64,000 bases of DNA from Hymenolepis diminuta (Eukaryota > Platyhelminthes > Cestoda > Cyclophyllidea > Hymenolepididae): NCBI GenBank assembly GCA_900708905.1, contig CAADRB010000024.1, positions 180,333 to 244,332 of the forward strand, read 5' to 3'. Below the pieces are notes generated by a model that saw only the letters and a program-made list of their open reading frames with translations, searched no databases and was not told the DNA's origin. Below are positions 10,946-24,347 of this stretch, piece after piece; within the stretch, counting starts at the first letter, position 1, and the number at the start of each line of letters is the position of its first letter. The position numbers and the translations under genes were made by a program.

Positions 10946-13900
10946 ATGTCAGCTAGTGCAGTAGTGGGCAATCGATCTAGGATGATTCGATTAGCTCTTG
11001 TGATTGATCTTGCATGCCAGAAGACATATACTGATCTCATGCGCTTGGTCGATCTGTGAGTGAAGTCTTCCATTTTTATTTTTAGTCTACCAAGCAAAAC
11101 TGATTTGGAGAAGAAGATCGAGCTCGCCAGATTTTTCAGTCGGACAAGGAATCTATTCATTCGCCTCGAGGCTCTCACGAAATGGGCGAATACGTCATCA
11201 AAAGTTGACAAATGCGAGGTTCGAGGAAACTTGATAATCATACTATACTGACTTGTAGAAAATTTCCAATTTTCTAGAGGTGCAAAGTATGCTTCTATTA
11301 GATACTGCAAATGTATTGAATATTCTGCACCATAACCATTTAATCTCTGCTCGGTAAATTTAAATTTTTGTTACATATTCCTAGATTGCCTCCTTTTGCA
11401 ATGGTTTTAGCTATTGATATATTTGTCAACAAGACATACACCCGTTTGCCAAAAGCCATTGAAGTGAGTCATTTTCGTAATAATTATCGGAATTTAGCGC
11501 CCATTCATTCCCGCTCTACGTATAACTGAAAAGGACATTCGATCAAGTCTGGTAGACCTGAATCGGATCATTAAATTCCGTCTTAGTATCTCTCAGTTAC
11601 CCCGACGTTTCACCAACATTCTCATTGGTAGGCTTTCACCTTCGAAAATATTGTTTAATTTTTTTAAACAGATAAGGGCAGAGTGGTTTTCACGGTCCCA
11701 CATGAGTTCAAAGTGACACTGACAATGCTTTCTGAGTCCCTAAACTTCCCCTGGAGGGTCCTTGATATTGAGTTTCTTGTTTCAGATCCAAAACGTAGTA
11801 GTAAGTGATGAATCTCATTTAAGTCCCCTTAAGCATCATGGGAATATACAGGAAGTTTTATATCGGTTTTTAGTTGAGGGATCACTTGTACATCCGCAGC
11901 AAATTCATTTCTTACTCACTCGTGTTCAAAGTCGAATTTTGGATCGTCGCTTTGATAAGAAACCACCTCTGGTCCATCTCTATGACATGCTTCGTAAGTC
12001 TGGGCCCGTTTAAAATTTCCCACCTTTTTTCCAGTCCATGGATAATTTTGAACATTTAACTTTAGATGCATTCGCAATGTCGCTCCAGCTAGATGTTTTG
12101 TTTGAACAGGCTAAGCATTTGCTTTCTAGACGCCCCACAGACCCATTTAACATTGAGGATTATCGTCCAGGACAGCTGTTAAAAGTTATCTATTGGCGAG
12201 GGTTGTCTACATGCAATTACGAAGCTGTTATGGGTCCAGATGGCAAAATGCGACCATCCATCTATTCAATAACAATTCATATTGATCCGGTCGACTCTCA
12301 GCGTCCACTCTGTGTATCCCACTACCCAGAACTCAATGCTGAAGATGCATTCAAAGTTGGAAACTACATTCAAGGCAGTTGTCTCTCGATTGAGAACCTT
12401 CTTACTCGAGCTATTGTGGTTCGTGCCGAATGCATGCTCAATGAGATTAGACGGGATATCATTCCTCTTTGTCCTGGCCCCATTACCTTGGGAGAAGTGC
12501 CTCTATCTCTATGTATCCCAATCCTTTGGCCGTGCCTACCTCATGAGTATCTCCATCTCCGTGTTGACTCAACTCAAGGCCTAATTCGAGCATCATTTCC
12601 CGCGTCAGACCAACAGAAGTGTACCCCTTTGCTTAAAGACCTTGAGGTTGCTTTCAATAGACCCACAGCTAGAAGGGTTACTCTTGATCGTAGTTCTTCT
12701 ATCGAATGTCGTGCTGGCAATCGGGGTATGAGAAACTTGGCGGCGGATGATAAACGTTGGCAGGTCCGTCTTGGGGAAATTTTCTCCCATTTGCGTTGCT
12801 TGCTCGGCCAGTGGAGGATAAAATGGAGTAGTAGGGGAAGAATTGTGAAAGACTGTCTTCCTATTTCCATCCCAATACAGAAAATGGGTTGTTATCCACC
12901 AAGACACGCAGGTTACTTGCAGGTGTTGGAGAGAGTTAAACAGGAACATTCTCTTCTATCGTATATCAAGCTCTTCCCTAATGATGAATATTACCTCCTC
13001 TGCGAAATTTCTCCTACTGTGGAGGGAGTTCTTTCTGTGCTCTATCGATACTTCTTGCTCAAATGTACTCCTCTACCGACCACAGTGACTGATTTGAGAG
13101 TTGCTCCAGAGGGTCGATCACTGCTTCACGTCTCGGATGATGTGGTTCCAGATAAGGATTCTCAGATGGTTGGTGTCGCATTGCAGATCTCACATTTCTT
13201 CCCGCTTGTTGGAGATTCGACAGATGTTTTAGCAGGAAAATTACCTTCGTTCTCTTCGTTGCAGTTTGAAAATAAGGTGAGTTGCATTATCCTATTAGTT
13301 ATCCTGTTATTAGATGTGATAATATCCTCCTATTAATATCGGTTATAAATTTCCAATATTCACACGGATACGCGAACTGTGAATATGTCTTATATATAAT
13401 TAACTTTTCAAGTCTATTAAAGAAATTGTAACAATAGATTTAGGTAGAGCCCCTCTTATGATAAACTCACATTCCACCGCCCTGCTTGTTGACCAGTGCA
13501 GTCAGTCATCTACATCGCTAAAAGTGCATCGCTCTTGCGACCTCTGACCGCTGCACCACTATAGTTAACTCCGATTAGGATATTATCATTTCAGGTAGCG
13601 TATAGACAGTTGCCATTTATGCATATTTCTGCGCACTGTCTGAACAAACCAATGTTCAAGATCCATGGATACAATCACACTATTTGGTCTAATGGTTTAT
13701 CTTTGTTTTTTTCGATTAAATTTCGATGTAAAGCTGACGGGGTCACTTGCCACTGATGTAAAATTACTGTCATGATTTGAAGTTGAAGGATAGGAATTAA
13801 CAGTCCACAAATAATGGGGTATAATTTCAGAGGATTGAATAACACGAAGAATGTAATAAATAAGACAGCATACAGGAATGAAATAACACATAAAGCATGT

Positions 13901-16900
13901 CTAAAGAGGGGTATACAAATAGACAGGGACACATTCATACACTTCATGCAGTTCTTTATATAGGGAATGTAATGGATCAATGAGATGAATGGGTCATCGT
14001 TATTGGTTCGATGGAGCATGGTATGAAATAGGTATTACCATACGCGGACATGCTTAGAATAAATGACTATTTGTGATTGATTCAATAGTAAATCACTATA
14101 CTTACGTTGCTACTGATATGACGGTCCTACTATCATCTAGGCTGCCCATAATGTCTCCTGCAGCACATGTCCAAAAGATTTGTTACTTAATGGAAACTTA
14201 TCTTCGTCGTCAATTTATGAAGAAATTACTCTTTCTCGTGCTCATTTGCGAAGATGTCAAGTGTTCGATGACCATCGGTGCACACCCTGTAAGTGGAGTG
14301 GCCAACTGCACTGGTTGATAAATAGGATGACAATATTCCAGTTTCTTACCAGAGGGGCTCTATGTGATTGCCCCTCCGTTCAAAATGAAACTTAGTAAAC
14401 GCTTTCTTAAAAGAACTTAGGAGTTATAGATTAGTCAGCGAAAAGTATTCATGCCCGAATATGAAATCTATTCAGGGTTCCTGTCAATAAGTACCTAACG
14501 TTTTTAGTTTTTCGTAAGTAGTCATTCAGGCTGTTTTAGGCTATTAGTACATATGAGAATTACATAACGGAAGTATTCAGTGCATTTTCCAATTTCTCTT
14601 GATAAGCTACGAAAAATACTTTCACAAGCTTAGTGCTTTGTAATTATAAAGATGATAATAACACCAGCTTAGTCTTACAAATTTGGTTAATTCTGTAAGT
14701 TCGCCTGCTTTTTTCTGAGAAACGCATTAGAACCGGTTTGCGGGGCGTGTAATTACGAAAATACAAACTGTCGTTCTTGAAAACTGGCATCTATTATACC
14801 CTAGCTAAGCTCCAATCGAACAGAACGCTTTTCACTATCTCAAACTTTGTAAAGAAAGATATTAATCACATTTAGGACTTTTAGTAAGTCTTTATGTTTC
14901 AGGATAGAAATCTTCAAATTCCCTTTTCCTCAACTTATGGCAAGTGGTAAATTGAAAATTATACACGTCCTTCGTTGTTATGATTCGTTTCAGTCAGCTC
15001 GATTAAATATCTTCCAGTACACTTCAACTTCTAGCTCAACGACCTGCGTAGGGACGTAGCGCGTACACAATGCACTGCCTCCGCCAAACGCATGAATCGA
15101 ATTCGTCGACTGCTAGATCACTTGGCAACCACATCGGAAGATGAAGCGGCTGCCGCTAAGCGCCGTCGAATTCTTCTCGAACGTTTTCCATCGTATGCTG
15201 AGGCTAGCTCCCAAAAACCGTCAGGTTCTCTATCAAATTCCGTTGAAATGAAGGAAACATCACAGCCGGAGCAGATCCACATGCCTGATATTTTTCGTCT
15301 ACTGGCATCTATTGAAGATGATGTGGTCGTTAATGAACTAAATGAACAATTATCCGAGCAAGGAATTCAACATGAGGGAGTGGTTAATGATCCGCTGAGT
15401 GGGATTCTAACTGTTGATATTAAAAGGTGCGTTTGATTCTTATGTTTTTTATTTCGGATTTGAAATTTTGGCGTCACCTGAATTGCTAAACGTCTCCTGA
15501 TGGAAATTTTCCCGCATTTGATCTTTAATTTTTGTATTTAAAGAGTAATCATTAGTGCCTGGCGAGAGTCAATCTTATTGAGGTCATCTTCAACTCGTCG
15601 ACTACAACCCGTCTACACCAGACAGGTTGCTTGCAACAACAAAGCTCTCTTCTATTTATTTATATCCGGATTAGATTGAGGGTTTGATTGACTATTCGGT
15701 TAAACAGTAGTGTAAAAATGAGGGTACTTCAGTCCCAGATACGAACAAGAAGTGAACAGCAATCGGTAATCTGGTACCTGGAACACGGATTCCGTTCACA
15801 GAATTTTTATGAGTTCCATTCAAGGCATCAAAAGTATTCGATTTCTCTTTCTACAAATTATGGACTATTTTATTCAACAAAAGGGATGGTTTTCAAAAAT
15901 GCTAAACTACTGCTTCCAAATGTTGACAACCAAAAATTTTGAAAGGGGTTATAGGTTTGTTGGAATTAGCTTTAGTTCATTTATACTGGCCGCGAATCTT
16001 GGGAGCACAACAAATCTTTAAAACTCAGTCATTTTTCTGATATCAAAAGATTTTGAAATGGTTTGTTAAATATTTGATTATGAATACAAACCTCTTTCCT
16101 TGAAAACCGACTTTCTCCAATCGAACGGAAGGCTCTCAGATATCTTAACCTGTGATACTTATTAAAAGACTTTAGGGTAGTTCTATTGCATAATGTAATA
16201 GAACATGTTTAAATAATTGATGAGCACATTGAAGCTATTTTCATACATCCGGGTATATTTTTAACAAACTGTAAGATATTGTGGTAGCCCTCATGGCATT
16301 TATAAGGTTTGATGTTAGCTAAAATCGGCATTGGGATAGTTCAACGACGGTTTGATCTAAATTAAAATTTCTACTCTATTTTCAATAAATCCCAACTCTA
16401 TCCCTTCTTTTACACAGCATTTCCACGATACGCCTGCCAATATGGGCCCAATCAGGAGCCGAACTCCTTTACCACTACGCCAATCGCGTTGTTCTCATTA
16501 GTTCAGCTCGTTCCACTTCCTCCATGAAGCAGTCGTCATCTGCAAGCCTTGCCGCATTCTCTTCCGGCGCTTCTATGCGTTGCTGGCGTCTCTGCATCTC
16601 CTTCAAGGGTCTCCCTGCCAACCATGATCTCCTATATCAATCCCCCGAGACTCCCGTCAATAGTCTTCGAGACTTAACCAACTTTCTTCACTCTGTTGTC
16701 ACCCAGTGGGAGGGCTTGTGTCGTTTATTTACTATATGTGCACCGGTGTTAGATAACTCATGTGGGTGATCCACCTATGTCAATTTCAGTAGTATTTTTG
16801 AACTCGTTAATTAATCTCCACACTTTCTCTCTCCTGTAGCTTGTCTTCCACCAGGGATTGCTGTGCAACTATTTGATGCAAAGAGTTTGATATTAGCATA

Positions 16901-19900
16901 TGGACCTGGTCTACATTATCTTGTAAGTTTGAAGTTCAAAAAGTCTTTCGTGGAACTTATTAACCTATATACATTTACGCTGTCATCTTACTAAATATCC
17001 ACAAAATGTCTCTGATATCGAATCTATACATAAGTATCCCCAATTTTACGTGGGAATAATGTTTAATGGTGTGATATTTCCTATTTGAATCAAATCACTA
17101 TACTATTTTATCCCTCCACCCCCCTCCCGGATATTGTTGATTGTGATCGTGAGCCGCCTTCTTTAATGGTATTACTTAAAATTTAACCTTTTCTCCCACT
17201 TTAGATGCCTAACATGAACTGTTGAAGAATAAATAGCAGGGTCGTTATTCAGTTGTTTTTACCAAATTATGGGTAACTAGATAGACCTGTTGGATGAAAC
17301 ATTCAAGTACCTTTCCTCCTATTTTCAATATAAACCTTCCGTGACTATCTGACTTTCAGGTTTAAGGCATTTAAGGAGAATTTTCCATCACATCGATCTT
17401 TCATTTGTATCAGCATTTGATAGTTTAGCAATTAAGCCTAGTATTCACATGGAAGGAAAATAAAATATCTTAGAGCCTCTGATGAGGATAACCCCCAAGT
17501 TTCTGGAGGCAAATTGATTTCTTTGAGTTTCTGCAGTGAGAAAATCGTATTTTGCTATGACCCTCTTGATCAAATTTAATCAAAATGCTCTTCAGGACGT
17601 TCATTTGATGCCTCAGCACCTAATCTGTAACTGACCGCCGAAGTGCTCATTAACTAACATATCGTCAATGTACGCAGCCTATTACTGAAAAAGTCGTATT
17701 CAGCTATCCCCTATTATCGACATTAACTGGCATGATTGTTTATTCCTATTACCACATATGCTAATTTAAATGTTTTTTCTTTTGCCTATTAGGTTCATCT
17801 CTCATTGAACGCTCAAAATCACTGCGTCGTTCGTCTTGGTGTTCATCCGGGTCCGGTCAATTTGAAGGTAAAATCCGTTGAAGATAGTCTTCGAGTCTAT
17901 CAACAACAACGTAAACGCGATCTGTTTGAAAATCCCCATTGTCTCATTCGGGAACACCTTGAATTCATGGTTGAAAGTCAGAAGTCGATTATTCAATTGT
18001 GCAAAGTAATCTCAGTGGTTATAACACTTTTTTTACATTCTTAAAATTTTTAATGCTCCGCTCTTTCGCTTCAGTTCCTTTCTTCGACTTTTGACTTTAT
18101 GGTTACCATGGAAGTTCTTCGCAAACCCACTATCATGAACAATACGTTGAGAGTATGTTAATTTAAGAAATATCACTTTAACGTTCTAAACTAGAGTTTA
18201 TCATCCCGTTTACTTAAATATAGTTCAGTATTATCAATGTAATTTAATAGGCTTATTTAGGCTTAAATTTCTATACCACAGTTGATAATCTATTTATTCG
18301 AATAACAGCTTCTACTTATATAAGTTTAAACTATCGCTCATATGAACCACATTTTCTCTTTTTTACTATTTAGTCACCTGCTATTGTTCAGTCAGCCCGT
18401 CCTGTGCGTAGTATGTCTCTAATAGCTCTCTCCTGTTACGATCTTAATCTTGTCTACCGAGGAACTTTATGCCTTCGCTTGACTTACAAGCCCACTGAAC
18501 ATGGAAATCAAGGCCTTGTTTTCCTTTCTGACGGATGTCACAATCTGGACCTTGGACCTAATCCATCTCCACAGAAAGGAGGTGGAATTTCAAGCGAGAT
18601 CTATCCTGTTCAGGGCTTTGTTCCCCTTCCTGCATTTAAAGTGAGCGAAATTGAATGCTACTTAAATCGCGTTAGTCGTAAGCCCTGATCCCGCTACCCT
18701 ATTTTGTGTTTTAGCAATTTCTTGACTCGTTGAAAAGAGCATTTAATGTGGAAGAAGGTTCCATGCCTTGGAATGCCTTTACAGTCTCTCAACTTGATTG
18801 TATTGTCAGTAATTCAAAACCCGATCCAGAGAATCCACTTGCTGTAACCATTTCGCCACTGGAAAAGTATTTCTCTTCTAGCTTGATCTTCCATGCTTCA
18901 AATCAGGTTATGAACAGCCTTCGTTGGCAGATTTCCACACCCCTGGTTATCGATGCTGGTGAATTCACTGCGAAAGCACCGATGGAGAAGGGTATGGAGG
19001 TGAGAGTGAAAATGCACCTACAGGATGACCCCATTGATGGAAGTCTTCCCAATTGGCGACTTCAACTCAAAGTGACTCCTGATGTGGATATGAATTCTGC
19101 TTCAAACGAAAGTGGAGAATTTTCAGCCAGGATTGAGGAATTTTTCAGAAGAAGGGTTTGTCATGGTTTATTTCTAGAGACTGCTAAATTTTTGTTGTTT
19201 ATAAAGCTAGTATTCATTTGCTCTTCGGACAAGCGGGTAATAATCTTTTGGGTTTTATTTATGAGGAAAGATAGGGGAATTCAATTTATTGGATTACAGG
19301 ATTTTACTTGTTACCTACTCAGCTCAAGTTAGAGAATATGTGACGTTTTTCGCTGCTCTCAAGAATTGGGTCTGTTTATCTGTCTCTTTTCTGGAAATTT
19401 GGCACTTGATATCGCTTGTGGAGCAGAGATTTCGTCGATTGTGCAAAACCATAGATTTTTTTGCAAACATTTACAAACTATTGGAAACTTTGCATTTCAT
19501 TGTTGACAAAAGTCAATTCTCTGAGTATGACCACCGTAACAGATTAGACATATAAAAGGCTTTCTTGGCGTTTCGGCTGGTTTGTTTTAGTTATTACTTC
19601 CTGTATGTTATTCTAGTTTCCGTTGATATATGGTAACTTGTGAAAGCTTATTTACACTATGCTTGACCACCGAATTTCCTGGCAGTAAGCTCTTCACATG
19701 TCATGGCATTGTGGGGGCCTAGTCTCAAAATTAATTCTCTCTCAGTTCTAAGAAGAGCCTTAAGTGTATTGTTATCAGACAGACTTAATGTACTTAGAAA
19801 GGTCATAATAGAGGATTAATTCCATGATGATCTCGGTAAGCCTTGCTTTTATTTTGACTGATAATTTTGAACACTTTAGGATAGGGTGAAGCCTTACAAG

Positions 19901-21950
19901 TTGTTGTTGCGGTTTACAGTTTGTGTCCCTGTCCCATATGCATAGATTTCCGACCCTAGATATGTAAGGGAGTTTACATTTTGAATCCTGTTTCCAACAG
20001 GCAGCCATTCTATATCTCTATCTCCAGCATACATTCATTGATGCTCATTTGGATATCATACTTAGCTGGAACCTCCGTGACTTCATTTTTATGGTGACGC
20101 AGAGATGTTAGAATGTTTCTGTCGAATGATTACTTCTTTTGAATATATACTAAATTACCTCTGATCATTTAATATGTATGTGTTTACCTCGTATCCTTAA
20201 GGTTTGCTCTGTGTCGCCACAAGCCTCAGCTATCACATCCTTCTTCCGTCTCTTGTCCCTTCCTCCCAAGACCCTCTACGACCTAGTGTCCAATGTCTTT
20301 GCCTGGGATCTCGATGGAGGCTCTTCAACGACTGTAACCACTAACTCACCGACAGTTCTCCGAGTTGGTCTCGTCTCGTTCATCTCCTCTGCCGCTCCTG
20401 AACCGTCGGTGATTTTGCGCCATCCAAATACTCTCGTCATGCAAGTTATCTTTGCGAGGCCTAATATTGCTGCCAGCAATCAGCAGGAGGCAGCTTCGAG
20501 TTTATCTATTGTAAGTTTGAAGTGAAGTGATCTTCACTATAACTTATCTAAGTCAGTCGTGAGACGGGTGTATTGATTATCAAGCTTCTTTGTGTGATTT
20601 GAGTGGAAGAGTGGTATACCTTCTAGGGCTTGAACCTAATAACCACCAATATATACGAGGTGAATCACTAGCAAATTCCTTTTTAAGCAAAGATTTCCTT
20701 GAGGTCCTGTTCAATTTGCTTTAACCCTGACCTTGTTTATACTTTCTGTTTCTCCTTGGTACCTGATGACTCAAAAAATTTTTTAGAATATGGAGAGTTA
20801 TGGAGAGATTATGTTAATATCACACCAAACACTTGAGGTTACAATTTGGCGGTTTTAACGTGTTTGACATGTTTAACATTAATCCTAAGGAAGGCTTCTT
20901 TCTAACGCCTGTATTGAATAGAGAGGAAATATCTTGGAGACAGCCTGTTAGGAAAGTCGAATTCATCCATACGCTAAGTAGCCAGAAGTAACTAGTGCTG
21001 TTGAATACCTCTGTGCGCCAGCGAGCATCGAATCAGTGTTCATTGATTTCGCAAATGAGCAAATTTGTCTCTGCACCAACGTAACACAACGTTGATGCAT
21101 CCCACTACAAAATGATAGATAATAAAGTAGGGACACACTTAAAATGAAATCGTCATCATTTTTTGTCGTCTATTTGATCGAAATGGCTAACAAGATAATT
21201 CTGAGTTTTGTTAATTGAGATTTTTAATGCTAATCTCCTATTGTATTGCCAACTGCTTTACACCAATAAATCAGTGCTTCCTACTCCTAATATCCACAAT
21301 ATTCAGTTGATTAAATTCCAACTATAAAGTACTCAAGTTGAGAGTTAGAGAAAGGATATGTTTATTCATAATGTTAACATGAAGTCGATGAAAGCCGATG
21401 CCAATAATATTTGAAGCGAGTAAAATCCCTCAAATCGTCAAGATATCGCTATCTCACTTATACGAGCTTCACCAAGGACAAGTTTGAAAGGAGACAGAAG
21501 TAAAAGGGTTATCTGCCAGTTAACCAACATTTTTTGGAAAGAAGGACATATTTAAGGGCTTTCAGTTAGTCTGTGTCATGCTTTCTTTAGATTATCCGTA
21601 ACTTGTACTCTAAATTCTATCATCATTCATTTCAGGGTCCACAACGAAGCTCCAGAGTGGAGGTAATGACTCTGACCTACGATACAGCAAAGAATTTTGT
21701 CTCAATTTTTGGTTCATCAAAAAAGTCACTAAAGTCGCGTTACTCAGCGCTAGAGGAGATGGTCAACCAACGTTTCAGGAACACTCAAGCCTGTACTCTA
21801 GTTCAGTTAATCTCTCATCTTCGACAAGGAGGTTCAGTTATTCAACAGCAGCAGCACACACAACCTTCTCAACAGATTCCACAGCAGCAAACGCAACAGC
21901 CCCAGTCTCAGCAGACTTCTCAACAAATGCATCAGCCGATGCAACAGTAG
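10946..21950 (+). CDS. MED14: Mediator of RNA polymerase II transcription subunit 14, complete, 17 exons
   Basis: Exons are 10946-11055, 11086-11218, 11280-11353, 11385-11463, 11498-11627, 11672-11800, 11856-11993, 12066-13276, 15035-15426, 16418-16761, 16840-16922, 17793-18005, 18075-18152, 18374-18640, 18715-19155, 20202-20510 and 21636-21950. They total 4446 bp, or 1481 residues plus stop. All junction phases agree, and the length is close to animal MED14 (about 1450). The N-terminal part carries the MED14 signature: TYTDLMRLVDLLPSKTDLEK, RTRNLFIRLEALTKWA, VDKCE, LLLDTANVL, ARLPPFAMVLAIDIF and LHAFAMSLQLDVL. Near the C terminus are WRLQLKVTPD and IEEFFRRRV, then a glutamine-rich tail of about 35 residues. 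MED14 is the scaffold joining the head, middle and tail modules of Mediator in the nucleus. The first seven introns are only 30-72 bp. The weakest junction is exon 6 to 7 (11801-11855), where the acceptor was chosen to restore frame. Confidence 0.93.
13445..13564 (-). repeat. tRNA-like SINE fragment in MED14 intron 8
   Basis: On the minus strand it reads as a tRNA-like head (GTGGTGCAGCGGTCAGAGGT) followed by GACTGACTGCACTGGTCAA. The same block follows the head in the copies at 14236 and 25141. It is short and diverged, with approximate limits. Confidence 0.45.
14236..14345 (+). repeat. tRNA-like SINE fragment in MED14 intron 8
   Basis: A B-box-like element (GTGTTCGATGACC) is followed by GTAAGTGGAGTGGCCAACTG and CACTGGTT. 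This matches the copies at 22398 (GTGAGTGGAATGGTCAGCC) and 25141 (reverse strand). The chance GTAAGT inside it makes the region look like an exon end, but no flanking phase supports that. Confidence 0.55.
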
Positions 21951-22397
21951 AAAACGGCCTGTTTTGTGCGTTTTTAGTTTACTGAAATATTTTAAGTAGC
22001 CGGTCAACTCAGTTTTTCATTCATTTACCCCGTGAATTTTTCGACCGAACTTTTGTACAAATTATTATTATTGATATCAAATCCCGTTAATACACATTGC
22101 TTAATCCGTTTATGTTGGCGAAAGTAGGAATTTTTGGTGTCTCACTACATAAACTAGGACAGAGTGTAGGTCCCCTCACTCAAATCAGATTTGTAGAAGT
22201 TGAGCAAACTTTGGGTTGCTACTCCAGAAACTTTCAAAACTCAAGCGGAGTGATGGTCTTTCAAGTTTGGATGAATGTAGTGATGAGACGGAATTATTCT
22301 AACTAATAATGGGTCAATAGAAGAGATAGGATGAGGGTACAGGTAGATAATGACCGATGTGGAACGAGACAGGGAGAATTATGACACTTGAAATATA
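21951..22397. other. MED14 3' flank
   Basis: It follows the MED14 stop. I do not see a canonical AATAAA close to the stop, so the poly(A) site is not placed. No exon was recognised. Confidence 0.3.
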
Positions 22398-22605
22398 TTG
22401 CGGTGCAGTAGCTAACGCTATCATCTACGAAGCTAGGAGTCAAGGGTTCCAGTCCCATCGATTCACATCCAGTGAGTGGAATGGTCAGCCACACAGGGTA
22501 AGTCTTGCTTATAAGTGGGATGGCAGAATTCTCACCGGGGACTTCTCATGGAGTTGGTGGAAAAGGTTTTCCTGAATGGGCTTGAGAATTATTGCTTATA
22601 TTGAA
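22398..22605 (+). repeat. tRNA-like SINE, the fullest copy in the window
   Basis: A tRNA-like head with a B-box-like GGGTTCCAGTCCC lies at about 22443. It is followed by the shared body GTGAGTGGAATGGTCAGCC, CTTGCTTATAAGTGGGATGG, CAGAATTCTC and the tail GGAAAAGGTTTTCCTGAATG. The same body and tail appear at 45221-45424 in reverse. The tRNA-like head with a separate body and tail is the classic SINE arrangement transcribed by RNA polymerase III. Confidence 0.65.
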
Positions 22606-22918
22606 CTGCTTCAAAATATGAGGCCGTCTAAAGAATGACAGCAGAATAAAATCATATATATGCATGTAAATTGGGAATTAAAATCGATTTTAGGATAGAA
22701 TCGGAGTCAATTGGTCATATGAAGCTATTAGAAATAACTAATGGTAATTATTCATGAAGTATAAACCGGTGAGTAACTCAATACAAGCACAGATGAAAAT
22801 ATGCGAGATTTTCTAGAATGGATGGCAAAGCAAATTTGCTTATCAGCAGTTAAGAGATGAGGCTAATGATTCAACCTGAGGTCCGATGGTATCTTTTGTG
22901 GCATGTGAAAAATACAGA

Positions 22919-23827
22919 GTGCGTAAGGTATCTGAGGACACCTTATGCGCTTTTAGATAAACAGAGAATGAAACAATCCGAGTTTGAAAGCAACTGCAAG
23001 CTTTCATCAGGTGATCTTTGTTCCATGAGTTATTGCTTCCATCAGAGAGAAGGATTTGGTGTTATGAGGATGCTTATTAACTTCCTTTTTAACCATGCCT
23101 TACCAGCCCCACACACAATAATCTGAAGGATTAAGTTCTGGAGAATTAGTGGGCGGTCATGATTTCGGAATGATATGATGATGAAAGTCTTCGGCTATCC
23201 ATCCAATCCTGGGTTTCGAGAGCTTCATGGGATGGAGTCGAATCTTGTAGGAACACATAGGGTATAACTCCATTGGTCACGTTGTCTATCCAAAGTAACT
23301 TGGCAATAATGGTTTGAAGAGTCTTCACATAGGCATTTGCATCTGCATTGACTCCAAGGCCGAGTGGAAAAAATGGAGGAGTCATGATGTGTCCCTCCCT
23401 CACTTCTAACAACACCGAAAACCATCACCGTTGTTGGAAACTTCGTGTGCATACATAACAGTTAGAACTTCAGTGGAGTTCGCCTGCACATAATCTTCTA
23501 TCATTTCTTCGGTTGACATTTTTATCCTGGTAGAAGTTTTTCGTGGAAGGAAGATCAGACCCTCCTGTTCTTCTGGATGCTTCAATTTGTTTACGAGTGA
23601 TTTTGAACGCATTGAGTGATTCTCTAGAGTTGTTTCTGTCGCCATGAAGTGACCTTGCCTAAGAACGTATGATTTGTACCTGAGGTCTTGATGAATAACA
23701 TTTCACAGCATTCCTTCAGACACCTGAAGATCTATAGCAAGGTGGCACATTGACTGTTTGGGATTTTTGTCCATCATGTCACGTACTCTTCTCACAAGCT
23801 AAGGTGTTCCGAGCGAGTTGGTAGATG
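22919..23827 (-). mobile_element. Decayed mariner-family DNA transposon, copy 2
   Basis: Nearly identical to the copy at 7223-8264 over most of its length, with the same frame break between VMVFGVV and the REGHIMTPPFF segment. It therefore descends from an already broken element. About 130 bp near the left end, present in copy 1 between the GCTTTTAGATAAACAG block and the C-terminal coding part, are missing here. The C-terminal transposase region is further decayed. Similarity ends abruptly after GTTCCGAGCGAGT on the right. Confidence 0.8.
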
Positions 23828-24347
23828 CTATGGCTGCCTCTGATACCCCTCAAAGTGCTGCTCGATCTCCCGATCAGAAAACACAACATTTTCATTTAAT
23901 CTTCCCAAACTTCGCCCAGTTTGCTAATACCCCAAGAGATACGGTCGCTTATTTTTAATAATAAAAACTAAATCAAAAAATTTTCAAACTTGACGGTTTT
24001 TACAAATGATATTCATACGGTTTGTGCTATAATTCTGACTGATAATTATTTATAACTAAATAAATAATTATTCTTTGACATTAAATTTTTCTGTAATATT
24101 TTTGCACACTAAAATACCTGTATATAAAGACTTCTTTTAAATTAGTTTGTGCAAGAAATTCAACCTCACTAACAATGATAAAATACAAATTTGTAAAATA
24201 TATTAAAGAAGAGGAGCAAATTATTTTAAAAAAGACTAACTTCATTCAACAATATTTAAGCGTTTAAATAAATAATCACCTTGTTTTAATGTAGTACTGG
24301 CCAAGTCCGTCACCTTAATTATTAAGCATGTGACTATCATTGTCAAT
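23828..24347. other. Upstream region of the first phosphatase gene
   Basis: AT-rich flank with no recognised exon. It presumably includes the promoter and 5' UTR of the gene starting at 24348. Confidence 0.3.

Noticed and set aside
12574..12949. Overlapping minus-strand open frames of 98 and 114 codons
   Set aside because: They are antisense to the long MED14 exon, with no motif of their own.
13675..14019. 114-codon hydrophobic open frame on the minus strand within MED14 intron 8
   Set aside because: It could look like a membrane protein, but the hydrophobicity follows from T-rich codons in AT-rich DNA. There is no recognisable family, splice partner or promoter.
14073..14318. Possible extra MED14 exon ending at GTAAGT (14290 region)
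   Set aside because: The flanking MED14 exons already join in phase 0, the candidate gives no MED14 similarity, and the GTAAGT lies in a SINE body block found elsewhere as GTGAGTGG.
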